A stretch of 64,000 bases of DNA from Ruegeria lacuscaerulensis (GCF_013033355.1 NZ_WQDY01000001.1:310001-374000); one strand, 5' to 3'; shown: positions 17,780 through 28,419, numbered from the stretch's first letter. Made by a program: numbers and translations. Notes: generated by a model not told the origin, from the sequence alone.

Positions 17780-18367
17780 ATGAGCGAAATTAAGCATAAT
17801 ACCGATGCGAAAGTCCGTGCTCCGGGCCTTCTATTGCACAAAACGGTTGTTCTGGTGGGCATGATGGGGGCGGGAAAGACCGCGGTCGGCCGCGCTTTGG
17901 CGGCGCGATTGGCGGTTCCGTTCCTCGACAGTGATGCCGAAATCGAATCGGCGGCCAACATGACCATCCCCGAGATTTTCGAACGCGACGGCGAGCCGTT
18001 CTTTCGTGACAAGGAAAGTCAGGTGATCGGGCGGCTTCTAGACGAGGAAAAAGGCATCCTTTCAACGGGCGGGGGGGCGTTCTTGGCCGGGCATAACCGC
18101 CAGATGATCACAGAGAGGGGCGTATCGGTCTGGCTCAGGGCCGATCTGAACGTGCTCTGGAACAGGGTCAAGCACAAGGACACGCGCCCTTTGCTGCGCA
18201 CCGCAGACCCTTATGCGACATTGCGTGCCCTCTATGAGGATCGCGTGCCTGTTTATGCGCAAGCGGATCTGACGGTCACGTCGGACGGAGAAATCTCGAT
18301 AGATAATATGGTGGACCGGGTTGTGGACGCATTGCTGACGCGACCCGATGTTTTGGAACGGACTTAA
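17780..18367 (+). CDS. aroK: shikimate kinase
   Basis: Phosphorylates shikimate at O3 in aromatic amino acid synthesis. The 195 residues carry the Walker A GMMGAGKTAVGRAL (about 27-40), the substrate-binding FLDSDAEIE and FFRDKE, and the glycine-rich STGGGAFL. The N-terminus has about 20 extra residues compared with E. coli AroK. aroB starts directly after the stop. The gene is divergent from the small membrane protein gene. Confidence 0.96.
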   Translation: MSEIKHNTDAKVRAPGLLLHKTVVLVGMMGAGKTAVGRALAARLAVPFLDSDAEIESAANMTIPEIFERDGEPFFRDKESQVIGRLLDEEKGILSTGGGAFLAGHNRQMITERGVSVWLRADLNVLWNRVKHKDTRPLLRTADPYATLRALYEDRVPVYAQADLTVTSDGEISIDNMVDRVVDALLTRPDVLERT

Positions 18368-19480
18368 ATGCACCAAACCGTACATGTTGAACTGGGCGAG
18401 CGCTCGTATGACGTCGAAATAGGGCCGGATCTGCTGGCGCAATCCGGGACACGGATCGCTCCGCTGCTGCACAGGCCCAAGGTCGCCGTTTTGACCGATG
18501 AAAATGTGGCTGCCTTGCATCTGGATGCCCTGCGCGATGGGTTGGCCTCGGCGGGGATCGAGATGTCGGCATTGGCCCTGCCTGCGGGTGAGGCAACCAA
18601 AAGCTGGCCTCATTTTGAACGCGCGGTCGAGTGGCTGCTGGCCGAGAAGGTCGAGCGCCGGGATGTTGTCATCGCGTTTGGCGGCGGCGTGATCGGAGAC
18701 CTTGCGGGCTTTGCCGCAGCCGTTTTGCGGCGCGGTGTCCGGTTCGTGCAAATCCCGACCTCGCTGCTGGCGCAGGTGGACAGTTCGGTCGGCGGCAAGA
18801 CTGGCATCAACGCGCCACAGGGTAAGAACCTTATCGGGGCGTTCCATCAGCCTTCGCTGGTGTTGGCCGACACCTCGGTTCTGAGCACAATGACGGATCG
18901 GGATTTCTTGTCCGGATATGGCGAGGTGGTCAAATACGGGCTGCTGGGTGACGCCGATTTCTTCGAGTGGCTTGAAGAAAGCGGGACCAAGGTCTCGGGT
19001 GGTGATATGGCAGCACGTGTGCGTGCTGTGACCCGTTCAGTGCAAATGAAAGCTGATATCGTGGAAAGGGATGAGACCGAGCAGGGCGATCGCGCCTTGC
19101 TCAATCTGGGTCACACTTTCTGTCATGCGCTTGAGGCTGCGACTGGGTATTCGGACCGCCTGTTGCATGGAGAAGGCGTGGCCATCGGCTGCGCGCTGGC
19201 CTTTGAGCTGTCCTCTCGTTTGGGCCTCTGTTCGCAAGAAGACCCAAGCCGCGTGCGGGCGCATCTGCGCGCGATGGGGATGAAGACCGACTTGGCCGAC
19301 ATTCCCGGAGAGCTTCCGGGGGCCGAGGCATTGGTCAATCTGATGGCGCAGGACAAGAAGGTCATAGACGGCCAGTTGCGATTCATTCTGGCGCGCGGGA
19401 TTGGTCAGGCTTTCGTTACGTCGGATGTGCCGCGCGACGCCGTGTTGTCGGTGCTTCAGGACGCGCTGGCAACAGCCTGA
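18368..19480 (+). CDS. aroB: 3-dehydroquinate synthase
   Basis: NAD- and metal-dependent cyclisation of DAHP to 3-dehydroquinate, second step of the shikimate pathway. The 370 residues include the NAD-binding GGGVIGDLAGFAAA, SSVGGKTGIN and the metal-binding LNLGHTFCHALE and HGEGVAIG. The gene directly follows aroK, the usual aroKB operon. Its stop abuts that of the convergent site-2 protease gene with no spacer. Confidence 0.97.
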   Translation: MHQTVHVELGERSYDVEIGPDLLAQSGTRIAPLLHRPKVAVLTDENVAALHLDALRDGLASAGIEMSALALPAGEATKSWPHFERAVEWLLAEKVERRDVVIAFGGGVIGDLAGFAAAVLRRGVRFVQIPTSLLAQVDSSVGGKTGINAPQGKNLIGAFHQPSLVLADTSVLSTMTDRDFLSGYGEVVKYGLLGDADFFEWLEESGTKVSGGDMAARVRAVTRSVQMKADIVERDETEQGDRALLNLGHTFCHALEAATGYSDRLLHGEGVAIGCALAFELSSRLGLCSQEDPSRVRAHLRAMGMKTDLADIPGELPGAEALVNLMAQDKKVIDGQLRFILARGIGQAFVTSDVPRDAVLSVLQDALATA

Positions 19481-20551
19481 TCAGCGGCTTCGGATCACCA
19501 TCAACTCGCCGATATTTTCGCGCGTGATATATCCGACCATTGCTCCCGTCTGTGTACAGACCGCAATGGCCGGAGCACCTTTGTGCAGCCCATCCAACAC
19601 TGCCTCAAGCTCGTCGGTCAGGCGGACTGTTGGAACGTCCGTCTCCATGATTGACGTTGCTGGGTTGGACCGGGGCGTTTCATCAGCAAGCGCGGCAAAC
19701 AATCGGTTGCGTGTGACAAAGCCGAGTAATTCGCCGACGTCAGACAGTACCGGAAACTCGTGTTGCGTCGTGTGGATGACAGCTTGGGCGGCGGTCGCTA
19801 GCGTGTCGTTTGGTGATAGCGCGTGGAACTCGGTAATCATGGCGTCGCGCGCCTGTACCTGCCGCGCGACTGCGCGCATGGTCACATCCTGACTTTCTGC
19901 ATTGGCGGCAACAAAGACGAACACTGCGATCAAGACCAGCAGCGGATTTCCTGTGCTGAGACCCAGAAAGCCAAACCCCACCGCAACCGCCTGACCAGCT
20001 AACGCAGCGACCCTTGTGGCTTTGACCCGGTCCATTTTTAGACACAACAAAGCGCGGAACACGCGCCCGCCATCCATTGGAAAGGCGGGGATCATGTTGA
20101 ACACAGCCAGCAGCAGGTTCACATAGGCCAGACGGTTCATCAGACCCGGCGTCGTGCTGTCAATCTGCGCCATCGTTTCAATCGGCATGTTGGCACCAAG
20201 CAAGACCAAAACGATCCAGATCACGATATTCACCGCGGGGCCTGCCAAAGCGACCCAGACCTCTTGAAACGGGTTTTCCGGCATCCTCTCGAGACGCGCC
20301 AAACCGCCGATCGGTAACAGAGTGATGTCCGGAGTCTTGATCCCGTACCGCCTTGCCATCAGGGCGTGGCCAAATTCATGAGCGACCACACAGGCAAACA
20401 ACGCCAACACGAAAATCAGGTTTTCAACGGCCGCCTCGAGGCCTCCTTTGGAGTACGCGGCGAAACCGACCCAGGCGAGCAGTAAGAAAAAGGTGACATG
20501 GACCCTCAATTCCGACCCCAATATCCGGCCGAGTGAGAAGGACCATGTCAT
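19481..20551 (-). CDS. M50 site-2 zinc protease with CBS domains
   Basis: Intramembrane metalloprotease of 356 residues. The zinc motif HEFGH (H58-H62) lies in a membrane helix, and the distal ligand motif FPMDGGRVFRALL is near residue 160. About five or six helices precede a C-terminal pair of CBS domains (about 230-350) that may sense nucleotides. It belongs to the SpoIVFB-like CBS-containing group. The substrate is unknown. ssb lies just upstream on the same strand. Confidence 0.92.
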   Translation of the reverse strand: MTWSFSLGRILGSELRVHVTFFLLLAWVGFAAYSKGGLEAAVENLIFVLALFACVVAHEFGHALMARRYGIKTPDITLLPIGGLARLERMPENPFQEVWVALAGPAVNIVIWIVLVLLGANMPIETMAQIDSTTPGLMNRLAYVNLLLAVFNMIPAFPMDGGRVFRALLCLKMDRVKATRVAALAGQAVAVGFGFLGLSTGNPLLVLIAVFVFVAANAESQDVTMRAVARQVQARDAMITEFHALSPNDTLATAAQAVIHTTQHEFPVLSDVGELLGFVTRNRLFAALADETPRSNPATSIMETDVPTVRLTDELEAVLDGLHKGAPAIAVCTQTGAMVGYITRENIGELMVIRSR

Positions 20552-20569
20552 GATATGTCTCCGTTTTAC

Positions 20570-21076
20570 TTAGAACGGAATCTCGTCGTCGTCGATTCCG
20601 CTAGAGGCCGGGGCAGGAGCGCTGGATGGTGCGACGTACGGATCACCATAGCCGCCGCCAGCCTGACCGCCGCCATATCCACCTGACTGGCCACCACCAT
20701 AGCCGCCGCCACCGCCACCTTCGCCTCGGGCATCAAGCAGGGTCAGCTCGCCCCGGTAGGGACGCAAGACAACTTCGGTCGAGTAGCGATCCTGACCCGA
20801 TTGGTCCTGCCACTTCCGGGTTTCCAGTTGGCCTTCGATATACACTTTGCTGCCTTTACGCAGATATTGCTCGGCAATCCGTGCCAGAGGCTCCGAGAAA
20901 ATGGCGACCGAGTGCCACTCGGTACGCTCGCGGCGTTCGCCGGTGTTGCGGTCTTTCCAGGTCTCTGAGGTGGCGATACGCAGGTTACACACTTTGCCAC
21001 CATTCTGGAATGAGCGCACTTCAGGATCGCGACCTAGATTTCCTACCAGAATGACCTTGTTGACTGAGCCTGCCAT
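20570..21076 (-). CDS. ssb: single-stranded DNA-binding protein
   Basis: OB-fold SSB of 168 residues: [19 protein letters not shown] start, [12 protein letters not shown] core, then a glycine-rich linker of GGGYGGG units and the acidic tip DDDEIPF that recruits repair and replication partners. The length and tip are canonical. It lies 18 bases upstream of the site-2 protease gene. Confidence 0.98.
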   Translation of the reverse strand: MAGSVNKVILVGNLGRDPEVRSFQNGGKVCNLRIATSETWKDRNTGERRERTEWHSVAIFSEPLARIAEQYLRKGSKVYIEGQLETRKWQDQSGQDRYSTEVVLRPYRGELTLLDARGEGGGGGGYGGGQSGGYGGGQAGGGYGDPYVAPSSAPAPASSGIDDDEIPF

Positions 21077-21283
21077 ATACGTCCCCGTTCTTTATCTAAC
21101 AGTATGCGTCCGAATCTGACGCCAATTCTCACTGCGACCCTATACGGCCTGCGTCATGGTTAAAACACAGTTGATGGGTATTGAGATAAGCAGGAATTTA
21201 CCAAGGCTGGATTAACCATGCTTTCATTATTGGCTGAAATACCTATACTCAATCGGGTTCGTGAAAATGCAGGACTGGCGTTA

Positions 21284-21862
21284 ATGCGGTTTTTGGTGAT
21301 TGGTTTTTCAGTTCTTTTTCTGGCGCTGGTTTCCGTTTCAGCATCGGCTGACACGTTGTCAACCAAGAGCCGGAAAGACATTTTTCTGAAACAATCCAAG
21401 GTTTTGGATGCACGCGCCGCGACACAGTACCGAGATTCAGAGCGTCTAAAGCCCAAAAGGCCCAAAGGCCAGTTCAATCAGCGTTATACCGGAAAATACA
21501 AAGGTGAATTTGTGTCACTCGCACGGCAAGCTGCGCGAAAGCATAACGTTCCGGAGGATCTGTTCCTACGGCTTGTTCAGCAGGAAAGCGGGTGGAACCC
21601 CCAAGCAGTGTCGCACAAAGGCGCGCTGGGGTTGGCCCAACTTATGCCCGGAACAGCACGGTTGTTGGGCGTAAATCCTCACGACCCGAAACAGAATTTG
21701 GAAGGCGGTGCGCGCTATCTGTCTTGGCAATACCGCAAGTTTAAATCCTGGCGCCTTGCGTTGGCGGCATATAATGCCGGACCAAAAGCCGTTGAAAAAC
21801 ATGGTGGCGTGCCGCCTTACAAAGAGACGCAGAACTACGTTCGCGTAATCTGGGGAAGTTAA
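21284..21862 (+). CDS. lytic transglycosylase, SLT domain
   Basis: A 192-residue secreted peptidoglycan lyase of the Slt/MltE-like fold. The signal peptide is [20 protein letters not shown]. The SLT domain starts near residue 75; the catalytic glutamate is E101 in VQQESGWNP, followed by [13 protein letters not shown] and [11 protein letters not shown]. An upstream ATG at 21218 would place 22 residues before the signal peptide, so 21284 is preferred. No secretion system genes are adjacent, so a general cell-wall role is likely. Confidence 0.9.
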   Translation: MRFLVIGFSVLFLALVSVSASADTLSTKSRKDIFLKQSKVLDARAATQYRDSERLKPKRPKGQFNQRYTGKYKGEFVSLARQAARKHNVPEDLFLRLVQQESGWNPQAVSHKGALGLAQLMPGTARLLGVNPHDPKQNLEGGARYLSWQYRKFKSWRLALAAYNAGPKAVEKHGGVPPYKETQNYVRVIWGS

Positions 21863-21921
21863 CTTTACTTCTCTATCCTAGCCTAGACCGGCATTGCTGC
21901 CGGTCCAATTGGGTTTATGAT

Positions 21922-24009
21922 TTACTCCGCCGCAACTTTGATGACGGGTTCCATCCGCGCCAGAATATCTTCCGCCAGGTGACATTTGACCTGATGGCCT
22001 TCGGCCAGAGTTTTCACAGGCGGTACTTTTTCTTCGCACAAGCCGCCGGGTACTTCGGATTTCCAACGACACCGCGTTTGGAATGGGCAACCGGGGGGTG
22101 GGTTCATGGCTGACGGGATGTCGCCCTCCAACACGATATGCTGCTTTTCGACCGAGGTGTCCGCAATCGGAACCGCGCTCAGCAGCGCCTCGGTATAGGG
22201 GTGGTAAGGAGGAGCAAAAACCTGATCTGTTGTGCCCAACTCGACCACATGGCCCAGATACATCACCATCACCCGGTCGCTGAGATAGCGTACAATCGAC
22301 AGGTCATGGCTGATGAACAGCAGGGTGGTTTTGTGTTCGCGCTGAATCTCCATCAACAGGTCTGTCACTGCTGCCTGCACCGAGACATCCAGCGCCGAGA
22401 CCGGCTCATCTGCCACAACAATCCTCGCATCTCCGGCAAAGGCCCGGGCAATGCCCACGCGCTGTTTTTGTCCTCCTGACAACTGGCGCGGCATCCGATC
22501 TGCAAATGCGCGTGGCAGTTTCACAAGATCCAGAAGCTCGAGCATCCGCTTCTTGCGTTCAGCCTCCGAGTTGCCAACACCGAAAATCTCAAGCGCCCGA
22601 ATGATCTGGCGACCAACAGTCATTGAGGGATTCAGCGTGTCGAACGGGTTCTGGAAGACCATTTGAACCTCGCCAACGGTCTTGGCATCGCGTTCCTCGA
22701 TGGGCACGGCCTCGATATTGCGGTTGTCCAGAAGGATCTGCCCATCCGTCGCGGTTTCCAACCCCATCAGAACCTTGGCAAAGGTGGACTTACCGCAACC
22801 GGATTCTCCAACAATGGCAAGCGTCTCGGATTCATGTGCTTCGAAGCTGAGCGTTTCATTGGCTTTAACCACCTTTGTGGCACCACCACCAAACAGTGCA
22901 TTCGCCGCAACTTCATAGTATTTCTTGAGGTTGTCCATCTTCAGAACGGTCCGACCGATTTCAGCCTTTTCCTTCTGCTCAGACACGGTGATCGGCGCGT
23001 TCCAGTCGATTTCCTTGAACTTTAGGCAACGTGTGTGATGGCGATCATTGCCGGGTACGGCCTCCATCAGAATGTCTTGTGCGTCGCAACGACCTTCTTC
23101 GAAATAATCGCAACGTGGTCCAAAGTTACATCCCGGAGGACGCTCATGCGGCAACGGGAAGTTCCCGGGGATCGCCACCAAAGGCCGCGCGTTCTTGTCT
23201 GCACCTGGCAGGGGGATCGACCGGAACAGTGCCTGCGTATACGGGTGCTGCATCTCGTCGAACACGTCATGGATTGAGCCGCGTTCAACCGCCTCGCCGG
23301 AATACATCACGCACAGACGGTCACAGGTCTCAAGCACCAGTCCCAGATTGTGCGAGATAAATAGCATCGAAGTGCCATATTTCTTGCCCAGATCCTTGAC
23401 CAATTCGACTACGGCGGCCTCGACGGTCACGTCCAGTGCTGTTGTTGGTTCGTCCAGTATCAGCAAAGCCGGTTTAGACATCAGCGCCATCGCAATAACG
23501 ATCCGCTGCTGCTGACCGCCTGAAAGCTGATGTGGAAAAGAGTTCAGCATCCGTTCAGGGTCGGGAAGGCGGACATCTGTTACCACTTCAAGCGCTCGGG
23601 CATAGGCCTCATCCGTGCTCACGCCTTCGTGGATCATCGGCACTTCCATCAACTGCTTGCCGATCTTCATGGCCGGGTTCAGCGACGCCATTGGTTCCTG
23701 ATAAATCATCGCGATCTCATTGCCGCGAATGTCGCGTAACTCGTCCGAGCTCATCTCGGCTAGATCACGTCCCTTGAACTTGATCGTTCCACCCACGATC
23801 CGCCCGTTCTTGCCAAGGTCCTGCATAACACCCAGAGCCACAGTAGATTTGCCGCAGCCGGATTCGCCGACCAGACCAACCGCTTCGCCGGGCTGCACAC
23901 TGACCGAGAAGTCCATGACAGCGGGGATTTCCCTCAGACGGGTGAAAAACGAAATCGACAATTTATCGATCTCAAGAATTGGCCCATCATAATCCGCCAG
24001 TTTATTCAT
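21922..24009 (-). CDS. peptide-type ABC importer, two fused ATPase domains
   Basis: A 695-residue fusion of the DppD and DppF type ATPases of an oligopeptide/dipeptide-class importer. Each half has its own Walker A (GLVGESGCGKST and AIVGESGCGKST), signature (LSGGQQQR and LSGGQKQR) and Walker B (LILDEPTTALD and VVADEPVSALD). Each ends with the oligopeptide-ABC C-terminal Cys-rich motif (PPGCNFGPRC and PPGCPFQTRC), which may bind an iron-sulfur cluster. It is the last gene of the importer operon. The substrate is not predictable from the ATPases. Confidence 0.95.
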   Translation of the reverse strand: MNKLADYDGPILEIDKLSISFFTRLREIPAVMDFSVSVQPGEAVGLVGESGCGKSTVALGVMQDLGKNGRIVGGTIKFKGRDLAEMSSDELRDIRGNEIAMIYQEPMASLNPAMKIGKQLMEVPMIHEGVSTDEAYARALEVVTDVRLPDPERMLNSFPHQLSGGQQQRIVIAMALMSKPALLILDEPTTALDVTVEAAVVELVKDLGKKYGTSMLFISHNLGLVLETCDRLCVMYSGEAVERGSIHDVFDEMQHPYTQALFRSIPLPGADKNARPLVAIPGNFPLPHERPPGCNFGPRCDYFEEGRCDAQDILMEAVPGNDRHHTRCLKFKEIDWNAPITVSEQKEKAEIGRTVLKMDNLKKYYEVAANALFGGGATKVVKANETLSFEAHESETLAIVGESGCGKSTFAKVLMGLETATDGQILLDNRNIEAVPIEERDAKTVGEVQMVFQNPFDTLNPSMTVGRQIIRALEIFGVGNSEAERKKRMLELLDLVKLPRAFADRMPRQLSGGQKQRVGIARAFAGDARIVVADEPVSALDVSVQAAVTDLLMEIQREHKTTLLFISHDLSIVRYLSDRVMVMYLGHVVELGTTDQVFAPPYHPYTEALLSAVPIADTSVEKQHIVLEGDIPSAMNPPPGCPFQTRCRWKSEVPGGLCEEKVPPVKTLAEGHQVKCHLAEDILARMEPVIKVAAE

Positions 24010-24072
24010 CTTGTTTTCTCCTCGCGAGAGTCAGGGGATCCCCTTCATCTGGCTGAAAATGTCTCGGGGGGT

Positions 24073-24092
24073 CCGGGGGGCTGGCCCCCCGG
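24073..24092. repeat. GC-rich hairpin between permease and ATPase genes
   Basis: CCGGGGGG-CTGG-CCCCCCGG is a perfect 8-base-pair hairpin inside the 94-base gap of the importer operon. It has no T-run on either side, so it is more likely an mRNA-processing or REP-like element than a terminator. Confidence 0.4.
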
Positions 24093-24103
24093 CCGCTTTC
24101 ACA

Positions 24104-25567
24104 TCAATCCTTCAGACTTTCTTCGCGCAGACCGTCTGCCAGCAGGTTCAAACCGAGAACCAATGACAACAGCGCCAGCGCCGGAGGAAGGGCAGGGTGC
24201 AGATAGACCGACAACAGCTTGCGCCCTTCATTGATGGTCGACCCCCAATCCGGACTTTCTGGCGGCAGACCCAGGCCAAAGAAGCCCAAGGTACCCAAAA
24301 GGATCGTGGTATATCCTATCCGCAGACAGAAATCGACGATCAGAGGGCCGCGCGCGTTGGGCAGGATTTCCCACAGCATGATGTACCATGGTCCTTCACC
24401 CCGCGTCTGAGCCGCGGCCACATAGTCGCGGGTTTTGATGTCCATCGCCAACCCTCGCACGATGCGGAACACCGTGGGTGAGTTCACGAAGACCACCGAA
24501 ACGAAGACCACAAGGATGCCAGCGGGAACGTCGAAAAGGTCCAGGAAGGTTGGCAGACCCCAAATGCCGTAGGCGTCGGTGTTAACCACATACCCACCTG
24601 TCGAAATCAGCGATAGGTACAGCCAGAGCGCGACACCCAGAACACCAATCAAAAGAGGCGTGCGGAATGTCGGCCGTGTGTAATAGCGCGAGTTCAATAG
24701 CACCCCAAGAAAGATGATCGGAAAGATGAAAAGAACAGCGGCCATGTAGTTTGGAACACCGGTTGCCACGATCTCGGGCGTCACCAGTAAGTAGAACAGC
24801 AAAATGACCGGGAAGGCGAGGATCAGGTTCGCAAGGAAAGACAGCAACGTGTCCAGCCGCCCACCGTAGTAACCTGCAGGCAAACCCAGCGTGATCCCGA
24901 CCATGAAGGCAAACATCGTCGCCAGAGGCGCGATCTGCACCACAATCCACGCGCCCTTGACCATTCGGCTAAAGACGTCGCGGGCCAGGTTGTCGCCCCC
25001 CAGCAGGTACCACGCATATTCTCCGTCCTCCACGCTGGGCAAAGGCGTTCCGGGCACTTTGTTCTTCATCCCTGAGACTTGTGATAGCGAGTCATGCGTC
25101 ACGATCAGGTCAAGCGCGCCAAAAATCCCGGTGAAAACCCAGAACATCACAAGGCCAAAACCGATCATGCCAATCGGACTGTCAAACAGCTTGCCATAGA
25201 GTCCCAATTTGCGTTTGAACGCGATGGACATTGCGTACAGCAGGATCAACGAAAACCAGACGGGCAGGAATTGCTGCATCATTGCGCCGATTATACCTGC
25301 GCTGGTTCCCATCAAAATGCCCAAGACGATATAGGCAACAGCAAGCCCGACACTTGCCAGAAAGCTGTATCGCATCAGGGCTTGGATTAGGTTTCGTATG
25401 CCAGATCCCGATGTCAGCGTTCCGTCGGGGTTCACCGTCATCTGAGGTTCGGGCAGAACGATACTGGCCAATATCCAAGCCAGGATCGATGCGGTCATAA
25501 GAACGAGCGCAATCGCCAAAAGCGGGTTCAGGAAGGCAATAGAGCCGGTCCAGGTTAATGGTTCCAT
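24104..25567 (-). CDS. peptide-type ABC importer permease (DppC-like)
   Basis: Inner-membrane permease of 487 residues, markedly longer than typical DppC (about 300). The extra N-terminal half brings several more hydrophobic helices. The C-terminal half carries the BPD transport motif region DYVAAAQTRGEGPWYIMLWE followed by LPNARGPLIVDF, which contacts the ATPase. The C-terminus LLADGLREESLKD is typical. The start is 13 bases after the preceding permease stop. The partner genes are those on either side. Confidence 0.92.
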   Translation of the reverse strand: MEPLTWTGSIAFLNPLLAIALVLMTASILAWILASIVLPEPQMTVNPDGTLTSGSGIRNLIQALMRYSFLASVGLAVAYIVLGILMGTSAGIIGAMMQQFLPVWFSLILLYAMSIAFKRKLGLYGKLFDSPIGMIGFGLVMFWVFTGIFGALDLIVTHDSLSQVSGMKNKVPGTPLPSVEDGEYAWYLLGGDNLARDVFSRMVKGAWIVVQIAPLATMFAFMVGITLGLPAGYYGGRLDTLLSFLANLILAFPVILLFYLLVTPEIVATGVPNYMAAVLFIFPIIFLGVLLNSRYYTRPTFRTPLLIGVLGVALWLYLSLISTGGYVVNTDAYGIWGLPTFLDLFDVPAGILVVFVSVVFVNSPTVFRIVRGLAMDIKTRDYVAAAQTRGEGPWYIMLWEILPNARGPLIVDFCLRIGYTTILLGTLGFFGLGLPPESPDWGSTINEGRKLLSVYLHPALPPALALLSLVLGLNLLADGLREESLKD

Positions 25568-25580
25568 GATCTCTGCCTCC

Positions 25581-26627
25581 TCACGAAATACGAATACGCG
25601 GGTTCAGGTAGACATAGCCGATATCGGATATCAGCTGGGTCACCAGCACCACAAAGACTGACACGACCGAAATCGCCAGCAGCAATTGGATGTCGTTGTT
25701 GCCTGCTGCCTGAACCAACGCCCAGCCAAAGCCCTTGTAGTTGAACAAGGTCTCGACGATCACCACACCGTTCAGCAGCCATGGGAACTGCAGCATGATG
25801 ACGGTGAAGGGGGCGATCAGCGCATTGCGCAACGCATGTTTCATCACGATGTTGGGGAACGAGACACCTTTCAGGCGCGCGGTTCGGATGTACTGCGCCG
25901 TCATCACCTCGGTCATCGAGGCGCGGGTCATCCGGGCGATATAGCCCATCCCATAAAGCGCGATTGTCAGCACGGGTAAGAAGAAATTCTCAAACGTCGG
26001 ATTCTCCATCGCCTGTGTGGCCGTGCCCTTGAACCATTTCAGCCCCACGGCAGAGGACGTGAAGATCGCGATGAAGATCACGCCTGATACGTATTCCGGC
26101 GTTGCCGTTGTTGTGATGGCAAAGGTGGAAAGCGTCCGGTCGGTGGCCGAGCCTTCCTTCATACCCGCCAAAATACCCAAGATCAGAGCTGACGGCACCA
26201 TTAGCAGCATCACCCAGAACATCAGCCGTCCGGTCAGGGCAAGACGTGTCCCGACAACGGTCGAGACCTCTTCTTTGAAAACGGTGGAATAGCCCCAGTA
26301 CCCCTGCAGAATACCACAGAAATTCGGAGACTCTTCGGCTGTCTTGCCGGGCAAGATACATCTGCCCTGAACTGTGCCGTCTTCATTCGTGTGCCGATAA
26401 GATGGCAGGATTCCCAACCATTCACCGTATTTCACGGGGGTTGACTGCAGATACCCACCTTTTTCCAGAAAGCTCTCGACCTGCTCGTCGGACATACGGA
26501 AGTTGCCCTGCGTCTTAGCAAGTTTTTCGAGGTTCGGATAAAGGTTCGTCAGGTAGAAGACCAGAAAGGTAAGGCACAGCGCTGTCAAAAGCATGATGCC
26601 GACGCGCCTTAAGATGAATAATCCCAT
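25581..26627 (-). CDS. peptide-type ABC importer permease (DppB-like)
   Basis: A 348-residue inner-membrane permease: N-terminal MGLFILRRVGIMLLTALCLT helix, a long periplasmic loop (about 35-130) and the ATPase-contact region YIRTARLKGVSFPNIVMKHALRN read in two parts near residues 240-265. It ends in the DppB-like DIGYVYLNPRIRIS. It precedes the DppC-like gene and follows the binding-protein gene across a hairpin that could limit read-through. Confidence 0.93.
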   Translation of the reverse strand: MGLFILRRVGIMLLTALCLTFLVFYLTNLYPNLEKLAKTQGNFRMSDEQVESFLEKGGYLQSTPVKYGEWLGILPSYRHTNEDGTVQGRCILPGKTAEESPNFCGILQGYWGYSTVFKEEVSTVVGTRLALTGRLMFWVMLLMVPSALILGILAGMKEGSATDRTLSTFAITTTATPEYVSGVIFIAIFTSSAVGLKWFKGTATQAMENPTFENFFLPVLTIALYGMGYIARMTRASMTEVMTAQYIRTARLKGVSFPNIVMKHALRNALIAPFTVIMLQFPWLLNGVVIVETLFNYKGFGWALVQAAGNNDIQLLLAISVVSVFVVLVTQLISDIGYVYLNPRIRIS

Positions 26628-26709
26628 GTTAGCCCCTGTTGGTAGGCTCGCGCATCGGTCGCCGGACCGTGCGCATCGCTGTTGTTTTGGTCGCCGTCGT
26701 CAGGATGAA

Positions 26710-26736
26710 AAGGCCGCGCCCGTCAGGCGCGGCCTT
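26710..26736 (-). terminator. hairpin between binding protein and permease genes
   Basis: Read on the minus strand, AAGGCCGCGCC and GGCGCGGCCTT form an 11-base-pair stem with a five-base loop, followed by TTCATCC. It lies 12 bases after the binding-protein stop. Partial termination here would give more binding protein than permease, a common arrangement in ABC importers. Confidence 0.65.
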
Positions 26737-26748
26737 GTGTTGTTCGGC

Positions 26749-28419
26749 TTAGGAAACGAGGCCGAATTTATAAAGCTGCGGAAGGTCCGCGATGTGCTTT
26801 TCGACACCGACCATGTTGTCGCGATGGTGACGCATCGCTGTGCGCCAGTAAGGCTGGATGGTCACGCCTTCTTCGATCATGATCGCCTGCAGCTTGGCCA
26901 TCACTTCGCGGCGTTTGTCCACATCTGCGATCGAGTTCGCCTCGGCCAGCAGTTTGTCGAACTCTTCGTTGGCGAAACCGGATTCGTTCCATGCAACACC
27001 CGACTTGTAGGCCAATGCCAGAACCTGCGTGCCCAGAGGACGGTGGTTCCAGTTGGTCGAGGAGAATGCGTATTTCGTCCAGTCGTTCCAGAAGGTCGAG
27101 CCCGGAAGGATCGTGTGTTTGGCCTTGATCCCGGCATCGTTAAGTTGTGCAACAACAGCCGCAGTGGTGTTCCGGCGCCAGTCATCGTCGATGGACTGAA
27201 CTTCGTGCTCGAAATCAGCCATACCCGCTTCTTCCATCAGGGCTTTTGCACCTGCCGGATCATACGGGATACGGGTCACGGCCGAGTCGTACTCGGGGTG
27301 CATCGGACCCACGTGGCAGTTTTCCGCAGGAATACCATAGCCAGACATGCCCAGCTCTAGGCAGACCTCATTGTTGACGGCCATTGCCAGCGCCTGACGA
27401 ACCCGCTTGTCGCCGTAGATCTTGTTGCCGCTATCGTCCTCGGCCAGCTGGTTCGGGCGGATGACGATGGTAAAGCCAGACGGGATTTCCGAGCGCACCA
27501 GGCCGATACCATCAAAGATGTCGACGAATTCGCCCACCGACTCCCAATTCATATCGATTTCTTCGGCTTCGTATGCAGCTAGAAACGCGGCAGGGTCGGT
27601 GCCGTAGTCGATGAACTCGATCCGGTCGATATAGCCGCCTTTGCCGGCCTCATATCCCCACCAGTCAAAGCCTTCGTTACGCACCAGCACGCCCTTAACG
27701 CCAACTTCGTGGCTTTCCGGGATCATAAATCCAGTACCGATCGGGTTGGCCAGCATGTTGTTTGCGTCAAAGCTGCTGTGAACAATGGCACCCGGATAGT
27801 CTGCCATGCCCGGGATGATGGTAATATCCGGGGCGTTGCATTTCAGTTTTACAGTGTGCGAGTCGACCACGGTGATGGCACCGTCCGCCGCCTTTTGGGT
27901 GGCTTCATCGACCAAAGACGCCATGCGTGACGCCATGGAATTGCCCTCTAGGGTCGCATCGCACCAGCCGGTGATATTGCGCGCGACGTCTTCGGCGGTG
28001 AAATCGTCACCGTTGTTCCACTTGACGCCTTTACGCACGTTCAGCGTGTATTCGGTCGCGTCAGCATTGGCTTCCCAGCTTTCCAGCAACATGGGTTTGA
28101 ATGAGCCGTCATTGTTGTATTCAACCAGATATTCAAGCCAACCTGCGGTGAAGGTGGCAATCTGTGTCCAGTCGTAGGTGCGCGGATCTTTCAGCGCACG
28201 CACTTCCATCTGGTAGCGGATCGTGCCGCCGCGCTGTGGTTCTTGCGCGACTGCGGGTGAGCTTAGGCCGATCATTCCATAGGCGGCAGGAACAGCGACA
28301 CCCAATGCCGTGGCGCGGGCCATGAACTCCCGCCGGCTGAGCTTGCCGTCACGAAATTCCTGTGCATGCATTTCCGCCGCCCAGTGCATCGGTGCTCCGG
28401 TCAAGGTTTGCTTTGTCAT
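26749..28419 (-). CDS. peptide-type ABC importer substrate-binding protein (SBP_bac_5)
   Basis: A 556-residue extracytoplasmic binding protein. The N-terminus has a 38-residue lead and then [20 protein letters not shown], a twin-arginine signal ending in AVAQ, so it is probably exported folded by Tat. The mature protein has family-5 features ([22 protein letters not shown]). ATG 28419 follows AGGGAGAG. It heads the importer operon. Substrates in this family range from peptides to opines, sugars and nickel; none can be chosen here. Confidence 0.92.
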   Translation of the reverse strand: MTKQTLTGAPMHWAAEMHAQEFRDGKLSRREFMARATALGVAVPAAYGMIGLSSPAVAQEPQRGGTIRYQMEVRALKDPRTYDWTQIATFTAGWLEYLVEYNNDGSFKPMLLESWEANADATEYTLNVRKGVKWNNGDDFTAEDVARNITGWCDATLEGNSMASRMASLVDEATQKAADGAITVVDSHTVKLKCNAPDITIIPGMADYPGAIVHSSFDANNMLANPIGTGFMIPESHEVGVKGVLVRNEGFDWWGYEAGKGGYIDRIEFIDYGTDPAAFLAAYEAEEIDMNWESVGEFVDIFDGIGLVRSEIPSGFTIVIRPNQLAEDDSGNKIYGDKRVRQALAMAVNNEVCLELGMSGYGIPAENCHVGPMHPEYDSAVTRIPYDPAGAKALMEEAGMADFEHEVQSIDDDWRRNTTAAVVAQLNDAGIKAKHTILPGSTFWNDWTKYAFSSTNWNHRPLGTQVLALAYKSGVAWNESGFANEEFDKLLAEANSIADVDKRREVMAKLQAIMIEEGVTIQPYWRTAMRHHRDNMVGVEKHIADLPQLYKFGLVS

